64,000 nt of DNA. Source: Roseivirga pacifica (lineage in GTDB: Bacteria > Bacteroidota > Bacteroidia > Cytophagales > Cyclobacteriaceae). The notes under the pieces were generated by a model. It was not told the DNA's origin. It made no database searches and saw nothing but the letters and a program-made list of their open reading frames with translations. The translations under genes were made by a program, and so were the position numbers. The stretch is taken from the NCBI RefSeq assembly GCF_900111145.1, contig NZ_FOIR01000001.1, forward strand, positions 689,501 through 753,500. Reading direction: 5' to 3'. Below, piece after piece: positions 55,351-64,000 of the stretch. Positions within the stretch are counted from its first letter, which is position 1, and each line of letters starts with the position of its first letter.

Positions 55351-58300
55351 TTATTTCTTCCAGTTTGGCAATTGGCCTAAGGTTACTGGGCCTTTTCCGT
55401 TACCAACTCTATCTCCAAGTGCCTTAACTTCTTGCACCAACTTTTTGGCTTGCTCTAGTACTGGGGCAAATTCATCGGCAGCTATTTCATAATTGCGCAA
55501 AGAAGTGCCTGTTACGTTGGAAAGGTTGCCAAACACATCGTAAGCTGCATTTTGCGCACGCTGTCTTGTGCTGTATTCTCCATCCAAGTCGAGTCTGCTC
55601 AAAGTTGGGTTGCCATTCATTTGGCGATTTACCTCCTCTAAATGCTGCTCCACTTGTTCTATTTCGCTCAAGAATGTAAGCGACTCGTTAATAGGCAATG
55701 TTTTAGCAGCGGCTTTCAGCTCGTCTAAATCTGAGTTTAAGCCCGAAAGCACACGGCCTGTGGTACCTATTGCACTGGCCAAAGCAGCAGCTTTCTTTTT
55801 AAAGTTGGCCATGGCTGCCCAATCCTCGGCAGGAATTGTTCTGTTGTCAAGCTCCTTCACAGTAAAAGCAGTAGGGCCTACCAACTCAGACAATTCGCCC
55901 TTAAGCACTTGGCTTACCGAAACGGTATAGGTCCCTGGCACCACAAAAATACCAGAAGAGCCTAAGCTCGAAGTCGGGCTGGCTTGGCGTGCACTTACTC
56001 CATCAAAGTTCATGTACGTCATGTCCCAAACAATTTGATTTAGCCCTTGCTTTACAGGACCGCGAAGCTCGCTTACAATATCTCCGGTTTGATCTTTAAT
56101 AGTGAAAACTAAGTAAGAGGCCGCCTCGTTTTGCTCTGCTTCATACTCATCAATTGTTGGGTAAGGAATAGTTTCTCCGTTCTTAAACTGCTCTTTTTCG
56201 CGTTTTGAACGCTCACCAGCCAATGTGGTAACACCCTCTTTTATCCAATATTTAATAATGGCTCCTTGCGTTGGGTTAGGTGCGGTGTAGTGCATTTCGC
56301 CTTGGAAGCCGTGTTCTCTAGAACCAAGGCTACCCAGCGGAGTCCAAGTATTGAACATTACAGCATCTTTAATTGGCAACACCGCTGCAGTCTGCTCTTT
56401 TAAGTCTGGTGTTAGGTCGCGAAGGGCTGCGTAGTTGTCGAGCACGAAAAATCCACGGCCGAATGATGCTGCCACCAAATCGTTCTCCCTTTCTTGAATA
56501 GCCAAGTCGCGAATGTTGATCGTTGGCATTCCTGCTTTTAAGGCAGACCAATATTCACCGCCATTTACCGATACAAACACTCCATATTCTGTACCAGCAA
56601 AGAGTATGTTTTCATTTACATGATCTTGCTCCAATGCATAAACAGCACCTTCTGGCAGGTTATTGGAAATACTCTTCCACGTTCTGCCCTTGTCATTACT
56701 CACATAAACATAAGGGTTGAAATCGCCACTTTTGTGATTATTGAATGCTGCATAAACTGTATTCACATCGTGCTTTGAAGCAATTAAATCGTACACATAA
56801 GTATTGGCTGGCACACGAGAGAAGCTATTTATTTTGAACCAATTGTCGCCACCATCTTCAGTAACGCTAATTTGGCCATCATCAGAACCTACATAAATTA
56901 GGCCTTCCTGAATACGAGATTCGTCCAGAGAAACCGCAGCACCGTAACGCGATGTTGATCCATTTTTCGCCACCGCATCCATTGGCCAAATTTTGCCCAT
57001 TATCGGTAGCTCGTTTCTATCAATATCTTGATCTATTTCTCCAGAAATTACCTCCCACGAATCGCCACGGTCTGTACTCTTAAACAGCTTGTTTCCGCCA
57101 AAATAAATAGTCTTATGATCGTGCGGACTTACCATTAAAGGGGAGTCCCAGTTAAAGTTGTATTGCTTTTCGCCTTTTTCAGGCCTTGGTACTATGGTTA
57201 CGGTTTCGCCACTTTGCACATCGAACCGCACCAAGCCTCCATTTTGATACTGAGAATAAACAATGTTTGGGTCTTCAGGATCTGGTACAGATTCAAAGCC
57301 ATCGCCACCAAGGGTTACAATCCACTCGGGACTCGTAATACCATGGCTCGAAACATTTTGCGATGGACCTCTTAAACTGTAGTTGTCTTGCGTACCACCC
57401 ATAATGTTGTAGAATGGCTCAGCATTATCAACCGAAACCTTGTAAAACTGAGTAACAGGCAGGTTTGTAAAGAACTTCCAAGTTTTGCCTTGATCGAACG
57501 ATTCGTATACGCCACCATCACATCCTTGCAAAATGTGCTTGTTGTTCTTTGGGTTAATCCACATGGCGTGATTATCCCAGTGCTTGCTTTCTTCACCCAG
57601 GTTAGAAAAGTTCTTACCACCATCTACTGTAACGTTAGTGAAAGTATTGAGCGAATACACACGGTCCACATCAACGGGATCGGCTACGATTTCTTGGTAA
57701 TAATTACCGCTGGTTGAATAGGAAGACTGTTTTTGCCAGGAAGCGCCCCTGTTGGTACTTTTATAAAAACCACCTTGGCCACGTTGTGCTTCAACAATGG
57801 CATAAATAATTTCCGGATCGGCAGGAGAAATAGCCATACCAATACGGCCTTTGTCACCACCAGGCAATCCTTTGTTTATCTTCTCCCAAGTCTCTCCGGC
57901 ATCGGTCGACTTGTATATGCCCGACTCAGGGCCTCCACCTAAGTAGGTCCATTGTCTTCTTCTGCGTTGATGAGCCGCAGCATATAATACATCAGGATTT
58001 CGAGGATCCATATGCACTTCGTTCACACCAGTGTGTTCGCTTATTTCTAAAACCTTGCTCCAAGTTTCGCCACCATCGGTGGTTTTATAAAGGCCACGAT
58101 CGCCACCTGAGCTCCACAGCGGGCCAACGGCTGCTACATAAACCACATCAGAGTTTCGTGGGTCTATCGCGATCATTCCAATATGCTCTGATTTTTCAAG
58201 CCCAACTTTTTTAAATGAAGCACCTCCATCGATGGATTTGTAAAGGCCGTCTCCATAAGAAACCGAACGTTGGTTGTTGTTCTCTCCCGTTCCTACCCAA

Positions 58301-58656
58301 ATCACATTATGGTTATTGGGATCCATGGCCAAAGCACCAATGGAATAACTACCGTAATTATCGAAAATTGGGGTGAAGGTAGTCCCGGCATTGGTGGTTT
58401 TCCACACGCCTCCGGCAGCCGCTGCCACATAAAATTCACTTGGGTTATCGGGGTTTACCGCAAAATCGGCAATTCGGCCGGAGGTTAATGCCGGACCAAC
58501 ATTGCGAAATTTGAAACTGCTTAAGGAATAGCCCTCCAACGGGTTTGTTGCTGCAGCGGGTTCGCTGTTTTTAGATTTTCTGCGCTGTGCATGTGCCGAA
58601 TCGACAAATGTGACCAGCAAGAAAACAAGGCTGAGTACATAGTGTATTCTCTTCAT
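55351..58656 (-). CDS. Exported VPS10/BNR beta-propeller protein (sortilin-like glycosidase-type)
   Basis: A 1101-residue exported protein (signal ending in AHAQ). The first 750 residues carry many BNR/VPS10 repeats with Asp-box patterns (GVWKTTNAGTTF, GLYKTTDGGETW, GIYKSTDAGETW), forming large propellers. A C-terminal helical and beta region follows (TIKDQTGDIVSELRGPVKQG). Such proteins are common outer-surface proteins in marine Bacteroidota and are annotated as glycosyl hydrolases, although activity is rarely shown. ATG at 58656 starts the signal. Confidence 0.88.
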   Translation of the reverse strand: MKRIHYVLSLVFLLVTFVDSAHAQRRKSKNSEPAAATNPLEGYSLSSFKFRNVGPALTSGRIADFAVNPDNPSEFYVAAAAGGVWKTTNAGTTFTPIFDNYGSYSIGALAMDPNNHNVIWVGTGENNNQRSVSYGDGLYKSIDGGASFKKVGLEKSEHIGMIAIDPRNSDVVYVAAVGPLWSSGGDRGLYKTTDGGETWSKVLEISEHTGVNEVHMDPRNPDVLYAAAHQRRRRQWTYLGGGPESGIYKSTDAGETWEKINKGLPGGDKGRIGMAISPADPEIIYAIVEAQRGQGGFYKSTNRGASWQKQSSYSTSGNYYQEIVADPVDVDRVYSLNTFTNVTVDGGKNFSNLGEESKHWDNHAMWINPKNNKHILQGCDGGVYESFDQGKTWKFFTNLPVTQFYKVSVDNAEPFYNIMGGTQDNYSLRGPSQNVSSHGITSPEWIVTLGGDGFESVPDPEDPNIVYSQYQNGGLVRFDVQSGETVTIVPRPEKGEKQYNFNWDSPLMVSPHDHKTIYFGGNKLFKSTDRGDSWEVISGEIDQDIDRNELPIMGKIWPMDAVAKNGSTSRYGAAVSLDESRIQEGLIYVGSDDGQISVTEDGGDNWFKINSFSRVPANTYVYDLIASKHDVNTVYAAFNNHKSGDFNPYVYVSNDKGRTWKSISNNLPEGAVYALEQDHVNENILFAGTEYGVFVSVNGGEYWSALKAGMPTINIRDLAIQERENDLVAASFGRGFFVLDNYAALRDLTPDLKEQTAAVLPIKDAVMFNTWTPLGSLGSREHGFQGEMHYTAPNPTQGAIIKYWIKEGVTTLAGERSKREKEQFKNGETIPYPTIDEYEAEQNEAASYLVFTIKDQTGDIVSELRGPVKQGLNQIVWDMTYMNFDGVSARQASPTSSLGSSGIFVVPGTYTVSVSQVLKGELSELVGPTAFTVKELDNRTIPAEDWAAMANFKKKAAALASAIGTTGRVLSGLNSDLDELKAAAKTLPINESLTFLSEIEQVEQHLEEVNRQMNGNPTLSRLDLDGEYSTRQRAQNAAYDVFGNLSNVTGTSLRNYEIAADEFAPVLEQAKKLVQEVKALGDRVGNGKGPVTLGQLPNWKK

Positions 58657-58730
58657 CTCTAGTTTTGTTTGATACACTAAAGATAGTGGAGTTTTTGAAT
58701 GACCGAATGCCGTATAAATAAGGCATAAAA

Positions 58731-58750
58731 AAAGCGCCCAAAGGCGCTTT
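58731..58750 (-). terminator. Terminator of the S9 peptidase gene
   Basis: AAAGCGCC-CAAA-GGCGCTTT, an 8-bp GC-rich stem with T-run on the minus strand, 14 bp after the stop. Confidence 0.9.
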
Positions 58751-58763
58751 TAGCCAATAGCTA

Positions 58764-61226
58764 TTATTGCTTGGAATCTATTTTGGTAGACTCCGGCTTG
58801 GTAGCAGCATTTTTCACGTGCTCCTCCAACCAAGTGTCCATTTCCCATAGCATATGTAAAATTGACTCTTTGGCTCTGTAACCGTGGCTTTCATCTGGCA
58901 ACATTACCAAACGGGCAGTACCACCATGGCCTTTTACCGCATTATAGAAGCGAATACTCTGAATTGGGAAAGTACCAGAGTTGTTATCTGCTTCACCGTG
59001 AATTAGTAATAATGGCTCATTCACTTTATCGGCATGCATAAATGGCGACATATAGTTGTAAAGCTCTGGCGCCTCCCAGTAAGTTCTTTCCTCTCTTTGG
59101 AAACCAAAAGGCGTAAGGGTACGGTTGTAGGCACCACTACGGGCAATACCTGCTGCAAATAAATCTGAATGAGCCAATAGATTGGCTGTCATAAACGCAC
59201 CGTAAGAGTGTCCACCAACACCAACTCTGTTTCTATCGCCAACACCCAGCTCAACCACGGCATCGATAGCCGCTTCGGCATTCATCACCAGTTGCTCTCT
59301 AAATGTATCATTTGGCTGCTTATCGCCTTCACCAATAATTGGAAACTCCGTATTGGCCATTACAGCATAGCCTCTAAGTACCCAAAATAGTGGAGAGCCA
59401 GAGCTTACACGCGTAAATGAATAAGGAGTACCTCTAACTTGCGCTGCATTGGCTACCGACTTGTACTCTCTTGGGTAAGCCCACATTAATACTGGCAATG
59501 GACCGTCTTTATCTTTATCGTAACCTTCTGGTGTATAAAGCACAGCCGTTAAGTCCACACCATCAGCTCTTTTATATTTGATAATCTCTTTGTTTACACG
59601 CATCATTTCTGGCTGCGGATGCTCAAAGTCGGTAATGGCCTCTAGGCTGCCTTTTTTAAGGTCTCTTACAAAGTAGTTTGGAGGGTCGTTTTCCGACTCG
59701 CGAATGGTAATAATGGTATTCGCTTTTTTGTCGATAATGTCAATAGGGCGTTCGTAATAAGGTGCCTCAGATCTGAAAAGGATCTCGGTTTTTCCATTCT
59801 TTAAGTTGAAGGTGCTCAAGTATGGTCTATCACCTTCCGGAGAACCACCAATACTCGACATGAAGAGATTGTCTTTTTCAATCTTCAATACATAGTGACC
59901 GTAGGCATTCTTAACCATCATTGGGTTACCCGGGTCTGTGTATCTATCAGTAGTCGATCTGTCTATGATTACTTTTCCTTCGGCAGAAGGGTTCGATGGG
60001 TCAATTAGTGTTCTTTTATCGAGTCTCTGTGCCCACCATCTTTCATTTACAATGGCGCGGTTTTCATCGCCCCAGTCTATTCCTCCGTAGCGTAGCGATG
60101 TAGTAGCCAATAAAGTTGGTTGCGCAGTAAATGGCGCTTGCAAGGTATAAACAGCATCTCTTTCATTGGTTTCAACAGCTGGGTCGCCACCATCTTTGGC
60201 CTCTGCCCAGTAAAGTGTTGCTGGTGCATCAGACCTCCAGCTTACGCTTCTTTTACCTAGGCGCGTAGCATCAAAACCTTTTGGTCGAACCTCGTCTAAA
60301 GGAATTTGTGCCAATGTTTTTACTGGCTTTCCGTTAGCACCCCAAATTTCGTAATTGAATGGAAAGCGAGAGGCAGGAACTAAATAAGAAAACGGCTTCT
60401 GAATAGTTTGCACCAATACATAGCTACCATCAGGCGAAGGGTTGTAATTTTTAATGATGTCTTGACTACCGAATTTCTCGGCATTTCCGTTTACATCAAT
60501 TTTCATTAACTGAACCGTGGTGTAATATTCGAAAAGATCTTCGTCATAGCTGTTCTTTAAAAGATCTTGGTAAGTTCTTGAAGCCGCTTCTGCACCGGCA
60601 GTCTCCTGAATTACCGGCCCCTTAGGCGCTTGAGGTTTCTGCGGCTCACCACCTCTGTTTTGTACAATAGTACTCACCAATAAGGTTTGGTTGTCTGGCA
60701 ACCAATCGAAGGCTTTTACATAAGCATTGTTAACAATCGCATTAGTTAGTTTGCTGGCTTTTCGGCTGGCAACATCGGCCACCCAAAGCTCAATACCATT
60801 CGATACGGTGTTGGTAAAAGCAATCTTCGATTCATCGTTCGACCAACTTACATTACCGATTTGCGGGTTGCTTGGCATGCCATCAAAACGGAATTTATCG
60901 CCAGTTTTAATGTTTTGCATCTCAAGGCCCGTCATGTGTGAGGCGCGGCTTCTTCCATTTGTTCTTGGGTTAATTCGCGTTCCTCCAATTCGTAGTTCAG
61001 GAGAAGAAACCTCTTCGATACTTGGGTATCCTGGTCTTTCCATCAAAAGCATCCATTCTCCTTTAGAATCGATACTTACAGAAGGCGTTGAAGGCGCCTC
61101 AATCAGTTTGGCAATTACTTCGGGCGGTTTTTGATAGCCCTCTTGAGCACTAGCTGGCTCAGTACTCATGCAAATAGCCACCAAAATGGCCATGAAGAGT
61201 TTTTTGAATGTGCTGAATTTCGACAT
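58764..61226 (-). CDS. Exported S9-family prolyl oligopeptidase-like peptidase
   Basis: An 820-residue protein with a signal ending in ASAQ. The N-terminal part is a beta-propeller-like region; the C-terminal alpha/beta hydrolase has the catalytic Ser in GVGGHSYGAFM, Asp in IHGEADNNSGTF and His in PDESHGYRAKES. It resembles glutamyl/dipeptidyl aminopeptidases of the S9 family. ATG at 61226 starts the signal; the longer frame is unlikely. Probably cleaves peptides in the periplasm. Confidence 0.93.
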   Translation of the reverse strand: MSKFSTFKKLFMAILVAICMSTEPASAQEGYQKPPEVIAKLIEAPSTPSVSIDSKGEWMLLMERPGYPSIEEVSSPELRIGGTRINPRTNGRSRASHMTGLEMQNIKTGDKFRFDGMPSNPQIGNVSWSNDESKIAFTNTVSNGIELWVADVASRKASKLTNAIVNNAYVKAFDWLPDNQTLLVSTIVQNRGGEPQKPQAPKGPVIQETAGAEAASRTYQDLLKNSYDEDLFEYYTTVQLMKIDVNGNAEKFGSQDIIKNYNPSPDGSYVLVQTIQKPFSYLVPASRFPFNYEIWGANGKPVKTLAQIPLDEVRPKGFDATRLGKRSVSWRSDAPATLYWAEAKDGGDPAVETNERDAVYTLQAPFTAQPTLLATTSLRYGGIDWGDENRAIVNERWWAQRLDKRTLIDPSNPSAEGKVIIDRSTTDRYTDPGNPMMVKNAYGHYVLKIEKDNLFMSSIGGSPEGDRPYLSTFNLKNGKTEILFRSEAPYYERPIDIIDKKANTIITIRESENDPPNYFVRDLKKGSLEAITDFEHPQPEMMRVNKEIIKYKRADGVDLTAVLYTPEGYDKDKDGPLPVLMWAYPREYKSVANAAQVRGTPYSFTRVSSGSPLFWVLRGYAVMANTEFPIIGEGDKQPNDTFREQLVMNAEAAIDAVVELGVGDRNRVGVGGHSYGAFMTANLLAHSDLFAAGIARSGAYNRTLTPFGFQREERTYWEAPELYNYMSPFMHADKVNEPLLLIHGEADNNSGTFPIQSIRFYNAVKGHGGTARLVMLPDESHGYRAKESILHMLWEMDTWLEEHVKNAATKPESTKIDSKQ

Positions 61227-61397
61227 AATTATAGGGTTTAGGACAGTTGAATTTAGGCTATAGCAGGGTATAGTCAACTCAGCTGATTTAAGGCAGTGTT
61301 TTGAGGTTTTAAACGGTCAATTCTAGCAGCTTGTAATAGGCCAAGCCTCCATTATTGGTTGTTTTAAATGTCAAATTGAGTTAAAACCCACTCTTTA

Positions 61398-61470
61398 TAC
61401 GAACAATTTCGTATTAAAAATTGCATCTACGAATTTATTCGTATATAATCGTAGTACGAAATCTATCGTA
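61398..61470. promoter_or_regulatory. Triple BlaI-type operator
   Basis: Three inverted repeats TACGAA-N4-TTCGTA at 61398-61413, 61428-61443 and 61455-61470 (the last with one mismatch), starting 30 and 27 bp apart and ending 23 bases before the BlaI-like gene. BlaI/MecI dimers bind symmetrical TACA/TGTA-type sites, so this is the likely autoregulatory operator. Confidence 0.8.
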
Positions 61471-61493
61471 GACAAAGTTCTAAAGCGCAAGTG

Positions 61494-61868
61494 ATGATAA
61501 AACCTACCGAAACCGAGCTCGAAATACTCAACATACTTTGGCAAGAAGGGCCAAGCAGTGTGCGCATTGTGAATGAAAAAATGAATGAACAAAAAGAAGT
61601 TGGCTACACAACTACTTTAAAGCTGATGCAGTTAATGACTCAAAAAGGCTTGGTTAAGCGAGACGAAAGCAAGCGTACACATATTTACAATGCCGCAGTA
61701 AAAGCCAAAGATTTGCAACAAACTATGGTGAGTAAACTTATGAATGCTGTTTTTTCCGGTTCAGCTGGCCAGCTCGCCTTAAGCGCCCTGGGCAATGGCA
61801 AAGCCTCTAAGCAAGAACTAGACGAGATAAAAGCACTAATCGAACAACTAGAAAATGATGCAAAGTAA
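61494..61868 (+). CDS. BlaI/MecI/CopY-family repressor
   Basis: A 124-residue winged-helix repressor: LTETELEILNIL-like opening (TETELEILNILWQEGPSSVR), recognition region VGYTTTLKLMQLMTQKGLVK and a C-terminal dimerisation helix (ASKQELDEIKALIEQL). It is released by cleavage when the partner BlaR1/MecR1-type sensor is activated. Its end overlaps the start of the M56 gene by 14 bases. Triple operator upstream. Confidence 0.93.
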   Translation: MIKPTETELEILNILWQEGPSSVRIVNEKMNEQKEVGYTTTLKLMQLMTQKGLVKRDESKRTHIYNAAVKAKDLQQTMVSKLMNAVFSGSAGQLALSALGNGKASKQELDEIKALIEQLENDAK

Positions 61869-63813
61869 TCAACTACTCGAGTTAATAGGCGCCACCGTGC
61901 TAGATTCACTTTGGCAAGGTGCGATCGTTTTTATTATTGCCCTAATCGGCTTGCTGGCGCTACAAAAACAAGGGGCTAAACAGCGTCACAACTGGCTACT
62001 TATTTGCCTGCTTGCCTTGCCCATTGGATTCGGTTATTCGGCTATAACGCACTATCAAAACTTATCCACCAATAGCTTGCACCAAACTATCGAGGGTGCT
62101 AACTCACAGGTTGTCAATACTTTTAATAATCAGTTACCAACAGCACAATCCACAATGCCAGAAAGGGCTTCTTCAAGCCTTTCTACCTGGAATATAAGCA
62201 CTTGGTTTGGAGCGGCTTGGCTACTCGGCTTAATGTGCTTTTTCCTAAAAACATCTACAGCATTTCTTCAGCTTAAAAGCCTTAAGGCAGGAGCAACCGC
62301 CTGCACAGATGAGCGCATAAACAAGCTAATGGAGCAATTAAAGGCACAATTTTCACTAAAGGCATCAATAATTATAAAAGAGAGCTCGCGAGTAGCCAGC
62401 CCTTTGGTAGCCGGAGTATTCAAACCTATAATTCTATTTCCAATAGGGTTGACTCAAGGGCTTTCAACAGCAGAAATAGAAATGATTCTGTTGCATGAAT
62501 TGGCACATCTGCAGCGAAGAGATTTGCTTATCCACATGGTTATCAACGGGTTGAAATCCGTCTTTTTCTTCCACCCCGTTTTTTGGTGGTTGGAAAGCCA
62601 AATTGATAATGAACGCGAGTTTGCCACGGACGAATGGGCACTCAGCCGCCAACCAAACTGCGCTTCACTGGCAAGTGCCTTGGCTAAAACGCAGGAATAT
62701 AAAATGTTAGGCATGCAACTGGCCTTGGCAGGCCGTTCCAAAAGTCAATTACTCAAACGTATCTATAAAATCATGAACAAAAAACAACAATTCAATTGGT
62801 CGGGTGCCTTGGTTACGGTACTTGCCCTCAGCGGCATACTTGCTTTGACAAGTATGCAGACACAGCAAAGCGAAGAATCACCTAAGTATGAGAAGGCCGA
62901 GCCAAAATCCATTAATGGTACGGTTAAGCCTAATTCCATCAAAACCGATTCATTAGGTGGTTTTAATGGGTTAGTTGCTAATGCTCAAAGCGACACGACC
63001 AAACTAAACCAAGCCGTTTTAGAGATTATTCAGCCTAATTCAGCAATTGACATTAAGCTTGATGAAAAAGGTGAAGTGCAAGAAATAACTAAAAACGGCA
63101 AGCCACTAACTGGCGCTGAGTTTAAAATATTTAAAAAAGCGCACGAGCAGCTAAATGAATATACCTTCAGTAGAATAGAAAAAAGCAATGATAAATGGCT
63201 TAAGGAAATGGACGCCCGAGCCGAACTTGAAAGACAGAAAGAAGTGGAACTTCAACAAGTAATAGAAGCACGGGAGCTTATACAAAAAGAAGAACTGGAG
63301 CAAGATTTGAAACTAGAACTGATGAAACGAGAGATTGAACTCAAGCGTGAACTCATCAGAATTTCGATTGAACAAAAAACTGCTCTAAAGCGGCAAAACG
63401 AGCAGCTCCTTTTACAAGAAATTAACCAGTCGTTAGACAGCATGACCATGGCAGAAATGCGTGAAGTAGAAGAGCAGATTCAAGCGCGCATGAAGGAAAT
63501 CCAAAAAGGAACGCAAATTTTTCGAGGTGTAGTAAAAAGCAATGATCTAGGCACATACACTTTTAGAGATGCCAAAGGTAAAGTTAAAGAACAGTATGTC
63601 TTGGAAGCCCTGAACTACTCAAAGTATGGTAAAGAGGATCAGTTGATTGATTTAGACGGAGAACTAATTGATGCAGCTACTTTCGACCTTGACCAACTCG
63701 ACCTAACGACAGTTGAAAAAGTAGAATACTTTGCGAATGATGAAATGAGAAAGATTTACCCTAAACGAAAGGTTAAGGGTGTTAAGTCAGTTATCCGTAT
63801 TACCACCAATTAA
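61855..63813 (+). CDS. M56-family (BlaR1/MecR1-like) membrane metallopeptidase
   Basis: A 652-residue sensor peptidase. Membrane helices in the first 125 residues and around residue 315 surround the zinc motif LLHELAHLQRRD (HExxH from His214). The C-terminal region differs from BlaR1: no penicillin-binding domain but a long charged coiled coil (about 430-560) and a closing strand segment KVEYFANDEMRKIYPKR...VIRITTN that resembles the end of TonB-receptor plug domains. It likely cleaves the BlaI-like repressor in response to an unknown signal. Confidence 0.88.
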   Translation: MMQSNQLLELIGATVLDSLWQGAIVFIIALIGLLALQKQGAKQRHNWLLICLLALPIGFGYSAITHYQNLSTNSLHQTIEGANSQVVNTFNNQLPTAQSTMPERASSSLSTWNISTWFGAAWLLGLMCFFLKTSTAFLQLKSLKAGATACTDERINKLMEQLKAQFSLKASIIIKESSRVASPLVAGVFKPIILFPIGLTQGLSTAEIEMILLHELAHLQRRDLLIHMVINGLKSVFFFHPVFWWLESQIDNEREFATDEWALSRQPNCASLASALAKTQEYKMLGMQLALAGRSKSQLLKRIYKIMNKKQQFNWSGALVTVLALSGILALTSMQTQQSEESPKYEKAEPKSINGTVKPNSIKTDSLGGFNGLVANAQSDTTKLNQAVLEIIQPNSAIDIKLDEKGEVQEITKNGKPLTGAEFKIFKKAHEQLNEYTFSRIEKSNDKWLKEMDARAELERQKEVELQQVIEARELIQKEELEQDLKLELMKREIELKRELIRISIEQKTALKRQNEQLLLQEINQSLDSMTMAEMREVEEQIQARMKEIQKGTQIFRGVVKSNDLGTYTFRDAKGKVKEQYVLEALNYSKYGKEDQLIDLDGELIDAATFDLDQLDLTTVEKVEYFANDEMRKIYPKRKVKGVKSVIRITTN

Positions 63814-63834
63814 TTTAAAACAACGCCAAGTTGA

Positions 63835-63866
63835 GCCGCCCACATTCTGTTTGGGTGGCTTTTTTA
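63835..63866 (+). terminator. Terminator after the M56 gene
   Basis: GCCGCCCA and TGGGTGGC arms (one wobble pair) followed by seven T. The remaining bases to the window end hold no recognisable gene. Confidence 0.88.
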
Positions 63867-64000
63867 TTTCTTCTCAAGGCATTCACCTTAAAATACTTAA
63901 CTTACAATATGGAAAGATGCGGCTAAGGGCTAAAAACCCAAAGCCTATAAATTTATTGGCAGAAACGAGTGGAAAAGGTAGACTTAAGTGCGTTGCGGGA

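Overview
The window is a stretch of a Bacteroidota chromosome, most like a marine Cytophagales (Roseivirga/Fulvivirga-type) bacterium. This rests on the family content (DUF5687 ABC permease, DUF4382 lipoprotein, fused RND-outer membrane efflux protein, MerTP, GDCCVxC protein, VPS10/BNR exported protein), on -33/-7 promoters of the TTTG / TAnnTTTG type, and on the scarcity of Shine-Dalgarno sites. The genus is inferred, not proven.

Positions 1 to about 32,200 look like an integrated mobile element that abuts the 3' end of a tRNA-Leu gene (32201-32284, minus strand). Its left part (1-18362) is a metal-resistance island on the plus strand: a truncated CzcA/CusA RND pump fused to an outer-membrane factor, its adaptor, a Fur-family regulator, a P1B-4 ATPase, an ArsR regulator with a clear operator-promoter, MerTP, a hidden remnant of a mercuric-reductase-like gene, a GDCCVxC protein, a CDF-like transporter, small exported proteins, a CopA/CopB-like multicopper oxidase fusion, a permease and a copper P-type ATPase. 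The middle (18363-21260) is AT-rich and holds a probable papain-like cysteine protease and two small unknown genes. The right part (21373-31990) is a transfer module on the minus strand: MobF relaxase, a coupling-type ATPase, a small HTH protein, and an unrecognised group with a VWA-like lipoprotein, two membrane proteins and a coiled-coil protein. Two plus-strand cargo genes sit inside it; one has a C-terminal TIR/nucleoside-deoxyribosyltransferase-like domain. No integrase and no type IV secretion channel are visible, so the element probably continues to the left of the window.

From 32,200 onward the DNA looks like core chromosome: tRNA-Leu and tRNA-Gly, mutS, a DUF4382 lipoprotein, a hybrid histidine kinase followed by an NtrC-type regulator, envelope proteins, a DUF885 metalloprotein, an SRPBCC protein beside a class-1 isoprenoid-synthase-like protein, a HigBA toxin-antitoxin pair, an ABC transporter, several exported peptidases (two M28, one S9), a VPS10/BNR protein, YjjX, a TPR protein, and finally a BlaI/BlaR1-like pair behind three operator palindromes.

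The main new observations are the mer-operon deletion scar, the ArsR operator overlapping a possibly leaderless promoter, the fusion efflux and oxidase proteins, the uncharacterised cassettes in the mobile element, the isoprenoid-synthase-like gene, and the three-site BlaI operator. All functional statements come from reading the sequence by eye; no database search was run.
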